NCBI RefSeq assembly: GCF_910592395.1
Contig: NC_088316.1
Coordinates: 12,402,001-12,466,000, forward strand
Direction: 5' to 3'
Length of the DNA: 64,000 nt
Origin: Lineus longissimus
Lineage: Eukaryota > Nemertea > Pilidiophora > Heteronemertea > Lineidae
Within the stretch, counting starts at the first letter, position 1; every line of letters starts with the position of its first letter. The translations under genes were made by a program, and so were the position numbers. The notes beneath the pieces were generated by a model, which was not told the DNA's origin, did no database searches, and was given only the letters and a program-made list of their open reading frames with translations. Below are positions 47,963 to 61,580 of the stretch, piece by piece.

Positions 47963-49723
47963 AATAGTCGCCCCGAGGTTTGAATTTCATACTTCAAATG
48001 CTTACTTTAAACAACAAAATTTTTGCACTGTATTTTTGCGAGCCGTGAAGATTTCTTTAAAACTTGGCAAAAAAATTTCACAATTTTCTTTTCGAAATTT
48101 TTGAAATTTCTATCATTCTTTCAATAATTGAAGGATTTTTTGCAATTTTCTTTTTTGCGAAACTAGATTTTTTGCGGGTCCGTGAAAATAGAGTGCCCTT
48201 GAAAATTAGCGGTTTACAGTAATTTGTGATTGATGACTTTTGCATTTGAAGATTTAGTGTTGTCAAAGCAAATGGCAACCAAGCAAACTCTTCTGTTAGC
48301 AGTCTGGAAGGGATGGCTTTCCATACCTGGCATTTCAGTATGGACACCCGTGTTTATATAATCACCTGACAATGACAATTTAAAACGATGAATGTTGTAT
48401 GCTTGTAAAACCATACCAAAGTGCTACATTTTTGTACATATTACATACATGATGTATGGAAATCCATCCTCTTCCAGATTGATGTGTTCGAACACGTTAA
48501 ACAGAGCCACCCATTTCTTGGAAAGTGTTTTGAAATGAGTTTTAGCCACCCATTTCTTTGAAACAACTTCACAAATTTTCAGTTTTGAGGAAAAGTCTGA
48601 CCCTATTGTCAAGAAGTTCGGTAGTATTGGAGACGATGAAAGATAGAGCCAACTTCTTTTTAGGATGAAATTGTACATTTTATGGCACAGTATTACTTTT
48701 GCTTACATGCACACATATGTAAATATTATAACTTGTAGCATTTCACGGTGTTTTTATTTATCCAATGTTCCTTTTGCAATGTTTTTATTGATCCACATTG
48801 TACAGACTGAATCTTCTTTTTCACCGCAATATATTCATAAACATGATAAAGACTGATTATGTACAAACTAAAATATGCATTCGATTGATTGCTGATTTAG
48901 CTCAAATGATACTTACCATAGATTATTGAGTCCCGCTCACTTAAGTCCCATAGTGCATCTTATTGTTCATGGATAGCTTTTTTATGACATATGTATTAAA
49001 GCATTGCCTTTTATTAACCATTTCGCCACCTCACCCGGTAAAGACCGGGGCAATACACTGCGTACTACTATACTGGCCCGGAGTAATCCGTACTGCTAAA
49101 TTTTCCCCAGTTCTATTGGTTGGTTATGCCTGAAAAGGTGTTTTAGAGCTGTACGAATGGTTTTAACTTCTGTAAACGTAATGTCAAACAATTTGCACTG
49201 CCTTTATCAGTACTTAATCATTTTGAAGAGGGTCAGATCTTGTCTTGATACTGTAAAACAGGAAATATTTGTCATAATACTGTAAAACAGGAAATATTTG
49301 CGCCCATTTCATTTCGTGATTTTGTCAGAAATTCCACATTTTGCATACTTAATTTAGCGTTTGGACAATCCCCCATTCCTAGGTATCTCTTCTGTGGCCA
49401 TATGCTATCACACTTAAATTCGGAAAAAACACAAAGATAAAATGCAGGCGACTATTTCCTGGTTTACAGTAATGTACTCCATCATGTACTGTAACTATCT
49501 GAGTACTTTAAGTCCATTTGGAAATGTTTTGGGCTCTAGAGGGTAAACTACTTCAACGTTGATCCTTCTTACTCCCTTTGGTTCCTCGTTCTGTTATTAT
49601 TGAGTAAAAGGCTGTTAAAGGCTGTTAATGGCTGTTAAAGGCTGTTAAAGGCTTTCGCTGTTTGTTTTAACTTTGGTGGTCGTTTCCATGAATATTACAC
49701 AATTTTTCCTTACCCTCTAGTCA

Positions 49724-49924
49724 TAAATATGACCCACCACAGCAAAATGAGTCACATGTCGCTTCGAGCTTGACAGGTTGAGACGGACTGGTTGTTCATT
49801 TCACTATTGTCTGCCTTTTGTGAAATCTGAGTGTATCAATTTCTTCTATTATGTCCTGGTGTTATTTCAGGCTCATTTTCTGTGCGACATGTGACCCATT
49901 TTGCCATGGTGGGTCACAAATGTA
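49724..49924. mobile_element. MITE family F
   Basis: ATGACCCACCACAGCAAAAT with GAGTCACATGTCGC at the left; GCGACATGTGACCCATTTTG and GGTGGGTCACA at the right. Confidence 0.8.
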
Positions 49925-50862
49925 CATTGTTGGAGTCTCATTGCAATTATGTGCCATTAAATTTTGATAGCCTGCACAGTTAGGCCTGCGGACATTACCT
50001 GGTACATGTGATTATCAAACTCATGATCCTGGATAAAAAAGACTAGCAAATGCTTTTACTTCAGTTTTGTACAGAGAGGCCTAGTGTAATTGTACATGGA
50101 GATTTGGATAAAAGCATTTGCTGGTCTTTATTCATATCACCCAAATGTGTACTTGTATGTAAATTTGCTTATAATCTGTACTGCAGCTTGTAAAATACTA
50201 ATATTCCAATTATGCAGGCAATAGAGTTGTTTCTCTGTAAATTGGTTCTATGCCAAGGTGAATTTGATGGGGTACTGCGTAGATATGAAGCTACTCCAAA
50301 AGATATTTTGTTCTTCAGTGAACAGTCATCTTCCTGCTGCCCTAAACACTGCTGTATATTTCGCTTCCATTTGCCAATGCTTCCAGTTTTTGTGATATTT
50401 TTCCTAACAATTCTCTTGCTGGGCGTGATCTTCCAACAGAATCAAGTATTGTGGTAGTCCAATTTTCCACAGAAAGTGGGTAATAAAGGGCTATGGGGGG
50501 ATTTGAGACACTAGTTTCTCATAGGACAGAATATATAGATGGATATCTGATGATGTCATGGGGAATTTGTAAATACCATGCACAGGCATTCTCGTTTCTC
50601 TTCAACATGGTTGTCATTAAGAAAACATCCGACACACCGTCCTCAAGTTGCAAACATCCTTTGATGTGTAACTGACAACTATCTCTGCACTTCTGAAGAA
50701 ATGTTACAAAATGTGTTGCCAATATTTTCCTTGGTATTGTTACAAAGTCTTCTTTATCAGCCTTCCAAGTAATATGGTAGTCGTATACAATGTAGGAATT
50801 GTGTTAATCCTTCCAATTTTATTTATCATGTTTGTGCTGTTTTGATCCTTTTATAGTGATAA

Positions 50863-51178
50863 CGATGACCTTTTATGACAGTTGCATTGGCTGGTACTTG
50901 CTGTTGAATTGTATTTTACTGTTTTAAAAGATACCTAGTCGTAGCTGGCTGCAACTTAAAGGCACACGATGACCTTTTATGACAGTTGAATTGGCTGGTA
51001 CTTGCTGTTGAATTGTATTTTACTGTTTTAAAAGATACCTAGTCGTAGCTGGCTGCAACTTAAAGGCACACGATGACCTTTTATGACAGTTGAATTGGCT
51101 GGTACTTGCTGTTGAATTGTATTTTACTGTTTTAAAAGATGCCTACTCATAGCTGGCTGTAACTTAAAGGCACGCGAA
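50863..51178. repeat. 104-bp tandem repeat, three copies
   Basis: CGATGACCTTTTATGACAGT starts copies at 50863, 50967 and 51071; the first two are almost identical. Confidence 0.97.
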
Positions 51179-51719
51179 ACTTAAATGTAAGCTGGACCAA
51201 TTATGAAGCGGTCAAAGGAATAGCTTTCAACGCACGTGTTTACAATTAATATCAAAAGTGACAGTAACAGAGGACATCACCTAAGGCAATTATAGATTTA
51301 ATCCTATTGCCTACGGCAATGATGTTTGCGTCTTCGTATGTGTTCTAGAAGTCCTGTCAGTGAAGAATGTGTAGCCATTATTTCCCTGTTGCTTGGCCAA
51401 CTCTGTAATGTAATGCATGAGTCGGCACATGGCAGACTATGGTTTGTAAAGTTGCATCTAGAAATGTCAATTGCAGTAAACTGTTGGCAGTGCAGATTTG
51501 TGTAAAATGTACAGGTCATCCAATGTGTGTATCTATGTATGTACTTTTTAAAATAAAATGTATGATTAAAAAAATCTTTGCCCTATCTCTTTGGACAGCC
51601 TCAACCTGGAGAATGAGCTTTCCAAAATGCAGAGGATCTTATCAGGCCTTCCAACTTACTTAGCAGACTGCCCTGGATAGTGTTTCTTGAGGCCTGGGAG
51701 AATGGCCGCCTCACAAGGA

Positions 51720-54700
51720 ATACATCCAAAGACAACAGACATCAAAACCAGCCACCACATATGTGACCCGTCACAGCAAAACCAGGCGCATGTCGCACAG
51801 AAGATGATCCTAAATGACACCAGGAGATAATGGGAGAAATTGATGTGCTCATATTTCACAAAAGGCAGACAATAGAGAAATGAACAAACAGTCCGTCTCA
51901 ACCTGCCAAGCTCAGAGCGACATGCGCCTGATTTTGCTGTGACGGGTCACATATGGTCCTATACTTGTCTTCAGAAAATTGGACATCACAACCCATCATA
52001 CCAGCCATCATTTGGTTCCCAATTGGTCTTTCCTCACCATAGACAGTGGGCATCCAACCCAGTCAAACCGGCTACCATGTGGTCTCCTGCGTGACCTCAC
52101 AACCCATCAAACCAGCCCAGACTTTTCTGTCCTCACCAAAGGCAGAGTACATACCAACCAATCAACCCAGCCACCAAATGGTCCCATACTTGTCTTTAGC
52201 GAAAGGACATCACATCCTATCAAACCAACCCATACTTTTATGTCCTCACCAGAGACAGAGGACATCCCAACCAATCAACCCAGCCACCAAATGGTCCCAT
52301 ACTTGTCTTTAGCGAAAGGACATCACATCCCATCAAACCAGCCCATACTTTTATGTCCTCACCAGAGACAGAGGACATCCCAACCGATCAAACCAGCCGC
52401 CATTTGGTCCCCTATCAGTCTTCCGTCATTAGAGACAGTGGACATACTAATAAAAGCAGCCACCATAGTCCCCTGTCAGATAATCCACACCAGCGTCTGT
52501 GGGCTTAATACAACCAATCAAACCAGCCAGAATTGACCACTATCCGTCTTTCTTCAATAGTGATAGCACCCATTCAGGGCTTTTCATTCAAGCTCATTCC
52601 GACAAATCGAAGTCCAAACCAATCAAACCAGCCACAATGGTCCTTTATCCGTCTTTCATCACCAGCGACCGGGGATATTACAACCAATCAAATGAGCCGT
52701 CATATCGTCTCCTATCAGCCTTTTTTCATCAGAGACATCGGACATCACAACCCATCAAATCTGCCATTATATGGTCCCATTCTTACATGTCTTTATTAAA
52801 AGGACATCACAACCTATCAAATCATACTGTTTTGTCCAAATCAGAGTCAGTGGCCATGACAACCGATCAAACAATCCACCATGATCCTCTATCAGACTTT
52901 TCCCCTCAGTGATAGGGGACATCCCAATCAACTAGAGCAGCCATCATATGGTCCCCTATCAGTCTTTCGTCATTAGAGACAGTGGACATACTAATCAAAT
53001 CAAACCAGCTACCATGGTATTCTTTCAGCTTTCGTGTTAGTGGGCTTCACCACCAATCAGACCCGCCAGAGTGGTCCTCTATCGGAAATTCTCATATGAC
53101 ACAGCATCTATTCAAGAATATTTCCGTCGGAGGATTTTTAAGACCATCCGTATACAAGTATCCCCATTGAAGGATCATTTTCCAGTATTTCCACATCAGA
53201 GACAAAGGACATCACCACCAATCTAACCAGCCACAATAGGTCCTGTATTTGTCTGTCTTAATCAATGAGAGTGGAAGGGACAACCAATCACAACGGCACC
53301 ATGTACGTGGTCTTCTGAGGGTCTTTCATCAGCAGAGGCAGTGTACAGCACAACCCATCAAACCCGCCACGGTCCCATACGTGTCCGTCTTCATCAGAGA
53401 CAGTGAACATCACAAATAATTGAACCGGCCACCATAGTCTTATATCAGATCATCAGGGCTTTATGGTCCCATATTTGTCTTCAGCGTAAGTAGACAAGCC
53501 ATCAAACGATCCCATAAAGTTATGTCTTCATCAGAGACAGTAGACGTGGCATCCATTCGAACCAGCACCATGTGGTTTTCTCTGGATCTTTCCTCATGAC
53601 AGGCAGTGGACAACAGAGCCCATCAAACCTGCCACCATATGGTCCCATACTTGTCCATTTTCATCAAAGACAGTGAACATCCCGACCAGTAAAAGCGGAC
53701 AGCCTGGCCCCTCATTCGTCTTTCCTCACCAGAAACAACAGATATCGCAACCAACCAAACTGGCCACCATATGGTCCCGTACTTGTCTTCAGCGAAAGGA
53801 CATCACAACCATTCAAATCACCCGATATATTTGTCCTCATCAGAGACAAGAGACCACTCAACTTATTACACCAGCCACTTTTTGATCCTATATTTGTCTT
53901 CAGCGAAAGGAGACAAGCCATCAAACGATCCCATAAAGTTCTGTCTTCATCAGAGACAGTAGACGTGGCATCCATTCGAACCAGCACCATGTGGTTTTCT
54001 CTGGGTCTTTCCTCATGACAGGCAGTGGACAGCAGAACCCATCAAACCCACCACTACATGGTCCCATACTTTTCCGTCTTCATCAGAGACAGTGAATATC
54101 CCAACCAGTTAAAGCGGACAGCATGGCCCCTCGTCCGTCTTTCCTCACCAGAGACAACGGACATCATATCCGATCAAGACCCGCCCACCATATGGTCCCA
54201 TACTTGCCTTTAGCGAAAGGACATCACATCCAATTATTAAACCAGCCCTTATTTTGTTGCCTCATCAGAGACAACGGACATTTCCAATTGATCAAACCAG
54301 TCCTCATGTGATTTCATTAAGGATCCATACTTGTCCGTCTTCAGGACATCACAAGGACATCACAACCCATCAAATAAGCTGATACATTTCTGTCCATATC
54401 ATAAACTAGGGACAACGCAACAAATCAACCCAGGCACTTTATGGTCCCATTTTTGTCTTCAGCGAAAGTGGACAAGCCATCAAACGATCCCATAAAGTTC
54501 TGTCTTCATCAGAGACAGTAGACGTGGCAACGAATCGTACCAGCACCAACTGGTTTTCTCTGGGTGTTTCCTCATCTGAGGCAGTGGACAGCACAACCTA
54601 TCAACCCGCAGCATATTGTCCCATACTTGTCCATCTTCACCAGAGACAATGAACATCACAAATAATAAAACCAGCCACCGTAGTCTTATATAAGCTCATC

Positions 54701-55415
54701 AGAGGCAGTGAACGGCACAACCCATCAAACCCGACACCATATATATGGTCCCATACTTTTGCGTCTTCATCAGAGACAGTGAACATCCGAACTATTCAAA
54801 GCGGATAGCATGGTCCATCATCCCTCACCTAATACACTTCCTTATACCTATAAATCTTTCTTTATCTGAGAAAACGGACATGACAACACAACAAGCCAGC
54901 ACCATGTGGTCCCAAGTCAGCCTATCCTAATGAAAGACAGTTGACTTTACAACCGACCATACTTCATAATCTATCAAACCAGCCATCATAAGATCCCATA
55001 GTTGACTGTCTTCATAAGACAGTGGACATGACAACCTATCAAGAGAGCACCATGTGGTGTCCTATGGGTCTTTCCTTATTCGAAACAACTAACATCACAA
55101 CCAAACCAGCCATCATATGGTCACAAATCCGACTGTCTTCGTAAGGGACAGTGGCCGTGACAACCCATCAAACTGGCATCACGTGGTCGCAATACGACAG
55201 CCTTTCCTAATCTAAGACTGTTGACATCCTAACCCATCGAACCTGCCACCATATGGTCCCATTATTGTCCGTCTTCATCAGAGACAGTGGATGTGACAAT
55301 CAATAAAACCACCACCATATTGTTTTTATGGGCCTTTCCGAATAAGAAACAACTAACATCACGACCCATCAAACCAGCCATCATATGATTCCCCATCAGT
55401 CTTTCCTTTAGCTGT
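51720..55415. repeat. Satellite arm 1 (plus orientation)
   Basis: Degenerate monomers with CCATCAAACCAGCCACCATA, TGGTCCCATACTTGTCTTCA and GCGAAAGGACATCACAACC. At 53490-54680 a longer block (GACAAGCCATCAAACGATCC) repeats three times. Long ORFs here lack stops by repeat composition only. Confidence 0.93.
51759..51956. mobile_element. MITE family F inserted in the satellite
   Basis: TGTGACCCGTCACAGCAAAA ... TTTTGCTGTGACGGGTCACA flanked by TA on each side. The satellite unit (GCCACCA..TATGGTCC) resumes on either side. Confidence 0.88.
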
Positions 55416-56530
55416 TGACAAGTATGGGAAGACCATATGGGGGCTGGTTTGATGGATTGTAATGTCCGTTTTCTCTGATGAAGGCAGAACAGTATAGGCT
55501 GGTTTGATGAGATGTGATGTCCTTTCACTGAAGACAAATATGGCACCATATGGTCGCTGGCTTGATGAGTTGGGATGTCTGTTGTCTCTGATGAGGAAAG
55601 ACTGATATGGGGCCATATATGGTGGCTGGTTTGACAGGTTGGATGGCCACTGCCTTTTATGAGGACTGATAATAATGTGGCTGGTTTGACTGGATGTGAT
55701 GTCTGTTGTCTCTGATGAGGAAAGACTGTTGTGAACTATGGTGGCTGGTTTGATGTCCTTTTGCTGAAGACAACTTTGGGCAATATGAGGGCTGGTTTGA
55801 TGTGTTGTGATGTCCGTTGTCTCTGATGAAGACAAAACAGTACAGGCTGGTTTGATGGGATGTGATGTCCTTTCACTGAAGACAGGAAAAGACTCAGGAA
55901 ATACTGATATGGGGCCATATATAGTGGCTGGTTTGATGGGTATGTATGGCCACTGCCTTTGATGAGGACTGATAATAATGTGGCTGGTTTGACTGGCGGG
56001 GATGTCTGTTGTCTCAGATGAGGAAAGACTGTTTGTTATAAGACCATATGGTGGCTGGTTTGAATGGGTATGGGATGTGATCCTTTCGCTGAAGACAACT
56101 TTGGACAATATGGGGGCTGGTTTGGTGGGATGTGATGTCCGTTGTCTCTGATGAAGACAGAACAGTATAGGCTGGTTTGATGGGATGTGCTGTTCTTTCG
56201 CTGAAGAAAAGTATGGGACCATATGAGTCTTCTTCGATTGGTTGGAATGTTCATTGTCTCTGGATTGGCTGGTTTTGATGGGATTTGATGCCCTTTCACT
56301 GAAGACTAGTATGGGATGATCATATGGCAGCTGGTTTGATGGGTTGTGGATGTCCATTGTCTCTGGTGAAGACAGAACAGGTTTGATGGGTTGTCTCCTT
56401 CTGCTGAAGACAAGTATGGGATGACCATGTGGGCTGGTTTGATGGGTTGTGGATGTCGATTGTCTCTGATGAGGACAGGAAAAGTAAGGTCTGTTTTGAT
56501 GAGATGTGATGTCCTTTCGCCGAAGACAAG
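55416..56530. repeat. Satellite arm 2 (reverse orientation)
   Basis: Same monomers reversed: GACAAGTATGGGA, CCATATGGTGGCTGGTTTGA, TGGGATGTGATGTCCTTTC. The switch occurs near 55,415. Confidence 0.93.
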
Positions 56531-56548
56531 TATGAGTACGAGGGCATT

Positions 56549-56570
56549 TCAATAGAGAGGTTCTACTGTA
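56549..56570. mobile_element. MITE family A end remnant
   Basis: CAATAGAGAGGTTCTACTGT. Confidence 0.5.
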
Positions 56571-56696
56571 CTGAACTGTGTATGTACTGAGTATGCGTGT
56601 TTCCGTATGTAGATTTCTTAGATAGGCAATACTAGAATACCTTGATTAGGGATACAAAACACGAATGCTAAAACTAGTTTCATACAAGTCGATAGA

Positions 56697-56702
56697 TTTA
56701 TT
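56697..56702 (-). promoter_or_regulatory. Candidate distal poly(A) signal of the DLC-like gene
   Basis: TTTATT on the plus strand is AATAAA on the minus strand, at the edge of an AT-rich stretch. Other AATAAA candidates lie closer to the stop (e.g. 60107-60112), so this is uncertain. Confidence 0.3.
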
Positions 56703-57209
56703 GCAATAATAACTGAAAATATAATACCCATACATCATAGGCAGGCTGATAACATTATATTTACAACTTTTAACATTCGACACTGTCAACAATGATTTGA
56801 ATACGGTAACTACTTAGTAAATGCATGTACAATATTCTATTTTACTGTGTTTAAAAATTAAAGATCAATTCTTTAAACCTGGGTGGGTGCGACACAATAT
56901 TAACCCGGATTGGATTCATGTATAACCACGACACAGGAAACCTTTGGTTGTTGAACTGATTTTGATACACACCGTATATGTTCATTGCACTGCACCACAC
57001 AACTCGAGGGTGAAATGTATTATTAAACAGTACATGTAGGATATACATGTACACTATGTTTTAGTTCTTGTTCGTAGTCATAACAAGGTTAATCAACAAC
57101 TCATGCTTTTGTGTCGGAGGTTGACAGAGAACAAGCAGAAATGACAACTCTAGACAGTTTATAACAATTCACAATCAATTTCATTTGAAAGCACTGAAAC
57201 AAATCTTAT

Positions 57210-57565
57210 AGCAGAGCACACAGCATGTGATATTCCTAGTACACACATCAAATGATATTCCTATGGCCCACAGCCTGTGATATCCGAGGGCACACAGCAT
57301 GTGATATTCCTAGTACACACATCAAATGATATTCCCAGGGCACACAGCATGTGATATTCCCAGGGCACACAGCATGTGATATTCCCAGGGTACACAGCAT
57401 GTGATATTCCTAGGGCACACAGCCTGTGACATTCCTAGGGCACACAGCAAGTGATATTCCTAGGACACATAGCCATGTGATCTTCCCAGGGCAAACAGTC
57501 TGTGATATTCCTAGGAACACAGCCTGTGATATTCCTAGGGCACACAGCAAGTGATATTCCAAATA
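57210..57565. repeat. Minisatellite, about 26-bp unit
   Basis: GTGATATTCCTAGGGCACAC plus AGCATG recurs about 13 times with small changes. Confidence 0.95.
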
Positions 57566-57607
57566 GAAGTCAGTTAGTTGCTATGACCACTGCATGTTGC
57601 ATGGATC

Positions 57608-58172
57608 TCTTCAATAGTGTGCCTCACTCTTGGCTCTGCTCTACCCAAAACAGAAATAACTGCCCATCAATAGTGTGCCTCTCTCTCAGCTATGCTCTAC
57701 CCAAAACAGAACAAACTGTCCATCAATAGTGTGCCTCACTCTTGGCTCTGCTCTACCCAAAACAGAAATAACTGCCCATCAATAGTGTGCCTCTCTCTCA
57801 GCTATGCTCTACCCAAAACAGAACAAACTGTCCATCAATAGTGTGCCTCACTCTTGGCTCTGCTCTACCCAAAACAGAAATAACTGCCCATCAATAGTGT
57901 GCCTCTCTCTCAGCTATGCTCTACCCAAAACAGAACTAACTGCCCATCAATAGTGTGCCTCTCTCTCAGCTATGCTCTACCCAAAACAGAACAAACTGTC
58001 CATCAATAGTGTGCCTCACTCTCAGCTATGCTCTACCCAAAACAGAACTAACTGCCCATCAATAGTGTGCCTCACTCTTGGCTCTGCTCTACCCAAAACA
58101 GAATTAACTACCCATCAATAGTGTGCCTCTCTCTCAGCTATGCTCTACCCAAAACAGAACTAAATGCCCATC
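57608..58172. repeat. 56-bp tandem repeat with dimeric order, 10 copies
   Basis: AATAGTGTGCCTC starts a unit every 56 bp from about 57613. Two unit types (CTCTTGGCTCTGC and CTCTCAGCTATGC) alternate in the first half. Confidence 0.97.
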
Positions 58173-58813
58173 AAAATGTCAAAGTGACGCCTATCGACAT
58201 GTAGCTGAGAATCTTACATATCCTTTTATGCCAACACAGAACTCAATAAGAACTCTGGCATATTATAACTCACTTGCACTATTAAGGTCGACCTTGCTAT
58301 CAAGGACACCAGTGTTGGTACCAAATTGCAAAGGAAATCCATGAAGTAGAAAGTTTCAATTCATTCAACCAACAAAGTTTTGCAAAATAAGCCAATTTTT
58401 CATCAACATCTTGGATAAATATTTGTATATTGAGTACACTATGGTAAAAGAGATTTCTCCTGATAGAACAAGATAATTTGAGAAATATCAGAATTGAAGG
58501 GGTGGGTGCAAAAAATCAGTAACCGACTTTCGGCAAAATGGAGTTTGGTTGGTACTAGTTTATTTATCAGACGCCCCTTATTGATTGAAATCAAGCATTA
58601 GCATTAGCCATGTTAGCAGTAGTTATAAAATACCAAAATTGCATGCGAAAAAGTCACCCTGGTAACTTTAATGATTTGTGCATTGCAAATGGCCACAATG
58701 TACTGGTTTCTTGCACGTATCCATTCAATCGAACAATCGATACCACCCACTTTAAAAATCACCAATTTGACAGATAAAGGACTCAGAAATATTTGTATTT
58801 GTGATACTTGCTA

Positions 58814-58965
58814 CAGTTCAAATCACAAATAACATCCCCGTGTAAGTTGTGCGTAATACGCTAAACATAGAGATAAGCGCGTCACTGGTGTATCATTGGC
58901 GAGCAATGGGTACATCGCGCATCACTGACGCAAAGAAGGATGGATGTCAAATGTGATTTGGACTG
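58814..58965. mobile_element. MITE family B
   Basis: TA/CAGTTCAAATCACAAATAAC ... GGATGTCAAATGTGATTTGG-ACTG/TA. Confidence 0.8.
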
Positions 58966-60780
58966 TAGTAGTAAACAGCCAATACACAATTTTGAACCGT
59001 ATTTATACAAGACACTTCAACAAACATCACAAAGGTTGATTCAATGGCATGAAGATGAACAACATATCGCAAGACAAAGTGCTAAAAGGCCATCAAATAT
59101 ATCGGATGCAGTCTTGTTTGGGAAAATAGGAACGATTCTTTAGAATAAGATTGTCTAATATTATCATACACAAACAAGAAACTGTGAACATCAGTACACC
59201 AGAGTTGAAAAAAACTGTCCCCTCAAAGCACAATGCATACAGGGGACTAAAATTAATAGCAACCAGAAATGTTTAATTCTTGGGTTAGTGACTTTCTGCC
59301 CTCCACTGTTAATTAGCCTTTTTGAGTATTCCTGAAAGTACAAGCCCCATGGGCCATGGTGAAGTACAATATCACTGGTATGACGGCTTGGGAATTAACA
59401 TTACAGTCACGAACTGTCAATCACTCTAATACATGTATGAGTGACATTAAAACCATAATTCATGCATCTGTACATTCATTCAATTTATTCATTACAACCC
59501 ATTCACACTTAAAGGAACTATTTTTTAATGAAAACACGTTCTGTCAATAGAAGGGCTGGACATATGTGAAATACTGAAATAAAATTGTTAATTTTGACAG
59601 TGTTGCCATCTATCTATGGATAGAACTTGCATTGATAATGCATTTGAATGGCTTAGCGCACAAAGGACATGCATGGTACTTTCAAATTTCTAGTATGTCC
59701 TAGCTGTCCTCTAAGCCTTTCAATAGTAAAAGTCAATAAACTCCACTATCATCCATGTACGGTAGACATAATCCGCCTCACCTACAATTAACACAAGGAC
59801 ACTGACCTATGAATGCATAGCTATTTTCACTTTGTCATCTACTTTGGAAATGTACTAGGCATTTCCAGTTCCCCAGTCAAACGCTAAATTGCCTGATGCA
59901 CAGAAAAGTGCTTTCTTTCGCTATCACGACCACAGGACAATTGAGCGCAATGAGGAACCTGCACAACAAAACCTGTCAATAGGGGGCCCTGCAGGCAAGT
60001 GAACCATGGCCCGGTTGTTATGAGAAAGCCATTTCCTTGGTCAATGATTATTGAACATTTCATCCCTTAATTACTCTACATGGGAAATAGCACCAAAAAT
60101 GTTGTTTTATTGGTCCTTAATTCTATTTTGATGAGTTTTAGGGAGAAAATCAACAAAACTTAATTTTAATGTAAAATGCACTGGAAGTGTACCGTTTAGT
60201 ACTAGTGCTGCCATCTGGATTTTTAGTTCTGAAGGTTCCTCATTCTACAAATCGGCTACATTCTAGGTCAGAGATACAAATCTTTCATTTGCAAAGTCAT
60301 TCTCTCGAAGGACAAATAGCTATGTGTTGGCTAGAATAGGGGGTTAAAGTGACTGACAAAATGACGGAGAATACAGCACAGAAAATGTTCACCTGAACAT
60401 CTTTTTGAACAACCAGTGGTTTCCTAACATCTATCTACATACACACCCTCTTCTACAGGCAGTCCAAGAAAAGTTGCAACAGTTTTTTTCAAAACCAGTA
60501 GAGCTATCTCTTGACAGTGTAGGCCTCTACTGTTAACCGCAAACTTTTCTTAGGCGTATCAATTTTTGCAAAATAGAAGTGTCGTCTGCTAAACCTGTAG
60601 AATGAATTCGTCAACAGACTTTTTCTAAAACCAACGCCAATAGACTGGCTCAAGATAAAATCCAAATGTAAATTTGATAAAGTTTGGTCAATTTTCTCAA
60701 TCCATAAGACTCAATGATTCCAACAGATGTTTCCAAGCCGATTAGATTCTCAAAGAGTTCAGAATAACAAATATCCATAC

Positions 60781-61022
60781 TTTAAAGGCCTACGCCTTTC
60801 AATAGAAAATTGTAATTGAATTTGAAAATCTCCAATTGCGTATAAAATATGTACTGAATATGAATTTTCGCATTGCCCTTGTGTAGACAGATATACAAAT
60901 ACATGTACATGTACTACAGATACCAAGTGAATTCATATGCATAAGAACGGCACTACGGCATTGTGTATAACTGCATTTCTATTTTACTGGACCACCAGTA
61001 ATTACGAATGGCGCATCCCTTA
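60781..61022. mobile_element. TIR element family E, reverse copy
   Basis: AAAGGCCTACGCCTTTCAAT at the left; ATAACTGCATTTCTATTTTA and AATGGCGCATCCCTT at the right. Confidence 0.7.
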
Positions 61023-61580
61023 AAAATTCATCAACCCCTACTTCTTTCGCCCCAAGTTTACCCTTCATAACTCTGTGTTCAAATAACTAGTGACCTATCA
61101 TTTCAAATTTATACAACAACCAAAATGTAAAGTAAAGGATTATCCCTTGTTCTGAACATCCCAAACTCTCATATACGCATACTAACAGAGAGTGATAAAA
61201 TCTGTCGTTTATCTCCACAATCAATGCATCTACCCGTAAATAAACAGAAAAGCACATACTTATGAATCACAATGGTTTCCTCCCGATCATTTGTCCCGTC
61301 ACAAAATATCCAGCACCAGACCACAATCTCCAATCGCCGAATAAGATGCAGGCAGACTAATACAATGTTCGGCCTCATCACACCTTAATTTCCTCAATCT
61401 CCGCCTAAGCACCGCGTGAATTTAACGAATCCTGTTTCTAGCAGATCTGAACGTACGGAAAAGGCGTATTGATACAATGTCAAACCGCTTCGCACCTTCT
61501 GCCACATCACCTGGGAGAATGAGTCCGTACCGGCTAAGCAACCAAGAGACCAAGGCGTACTGATACAATGTCCAGCCGCA

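Larger units (their letters stand above)
47963..51720 (+). other. 3' UTR and downstream DNA of the channel gene
   Basis: AT-rich, no coding segment seen. Candidate poly(A) signals are ATTAAA at 48995-49000 and AATAAA at 50482-50487; I cannot tell which is used. Confidence 0.5.
58173..61580 (-). other. Probable long 3' UTR / downstream DNA of the DLC-like gene
   Basis: No coding segment seen. Contains MITEs listed separately and a family A-like fragment at about 58285-58345 (TATCAAGGACACCAGTGTTG). Confidence 0.4.

Noticed and set aside
47664-47990. Proline-rich minus-strand frame of 108 codons
   Set aside because: Antisense shadow of the acidic tail of the last channel exon.
51979-52536. 185-codon open frame on the plus strand
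   Set aside because: Same satellite artefact (SNQP, TSQPIKP repeats).
55359-56552. 397-codon open frame on the minus strand
   Set aside because: It lies wholly in the degenerate satellite, has low-complexity His/Pro/Ser/Gln composition, no splice context and no homology; the monomers simply lack stops in this frame.
57210-58172. CRISPR-like regular repeats
   Set aside because: Units abut directly with no unique spacers and the genome is eukaryotic; these are minisatellites.
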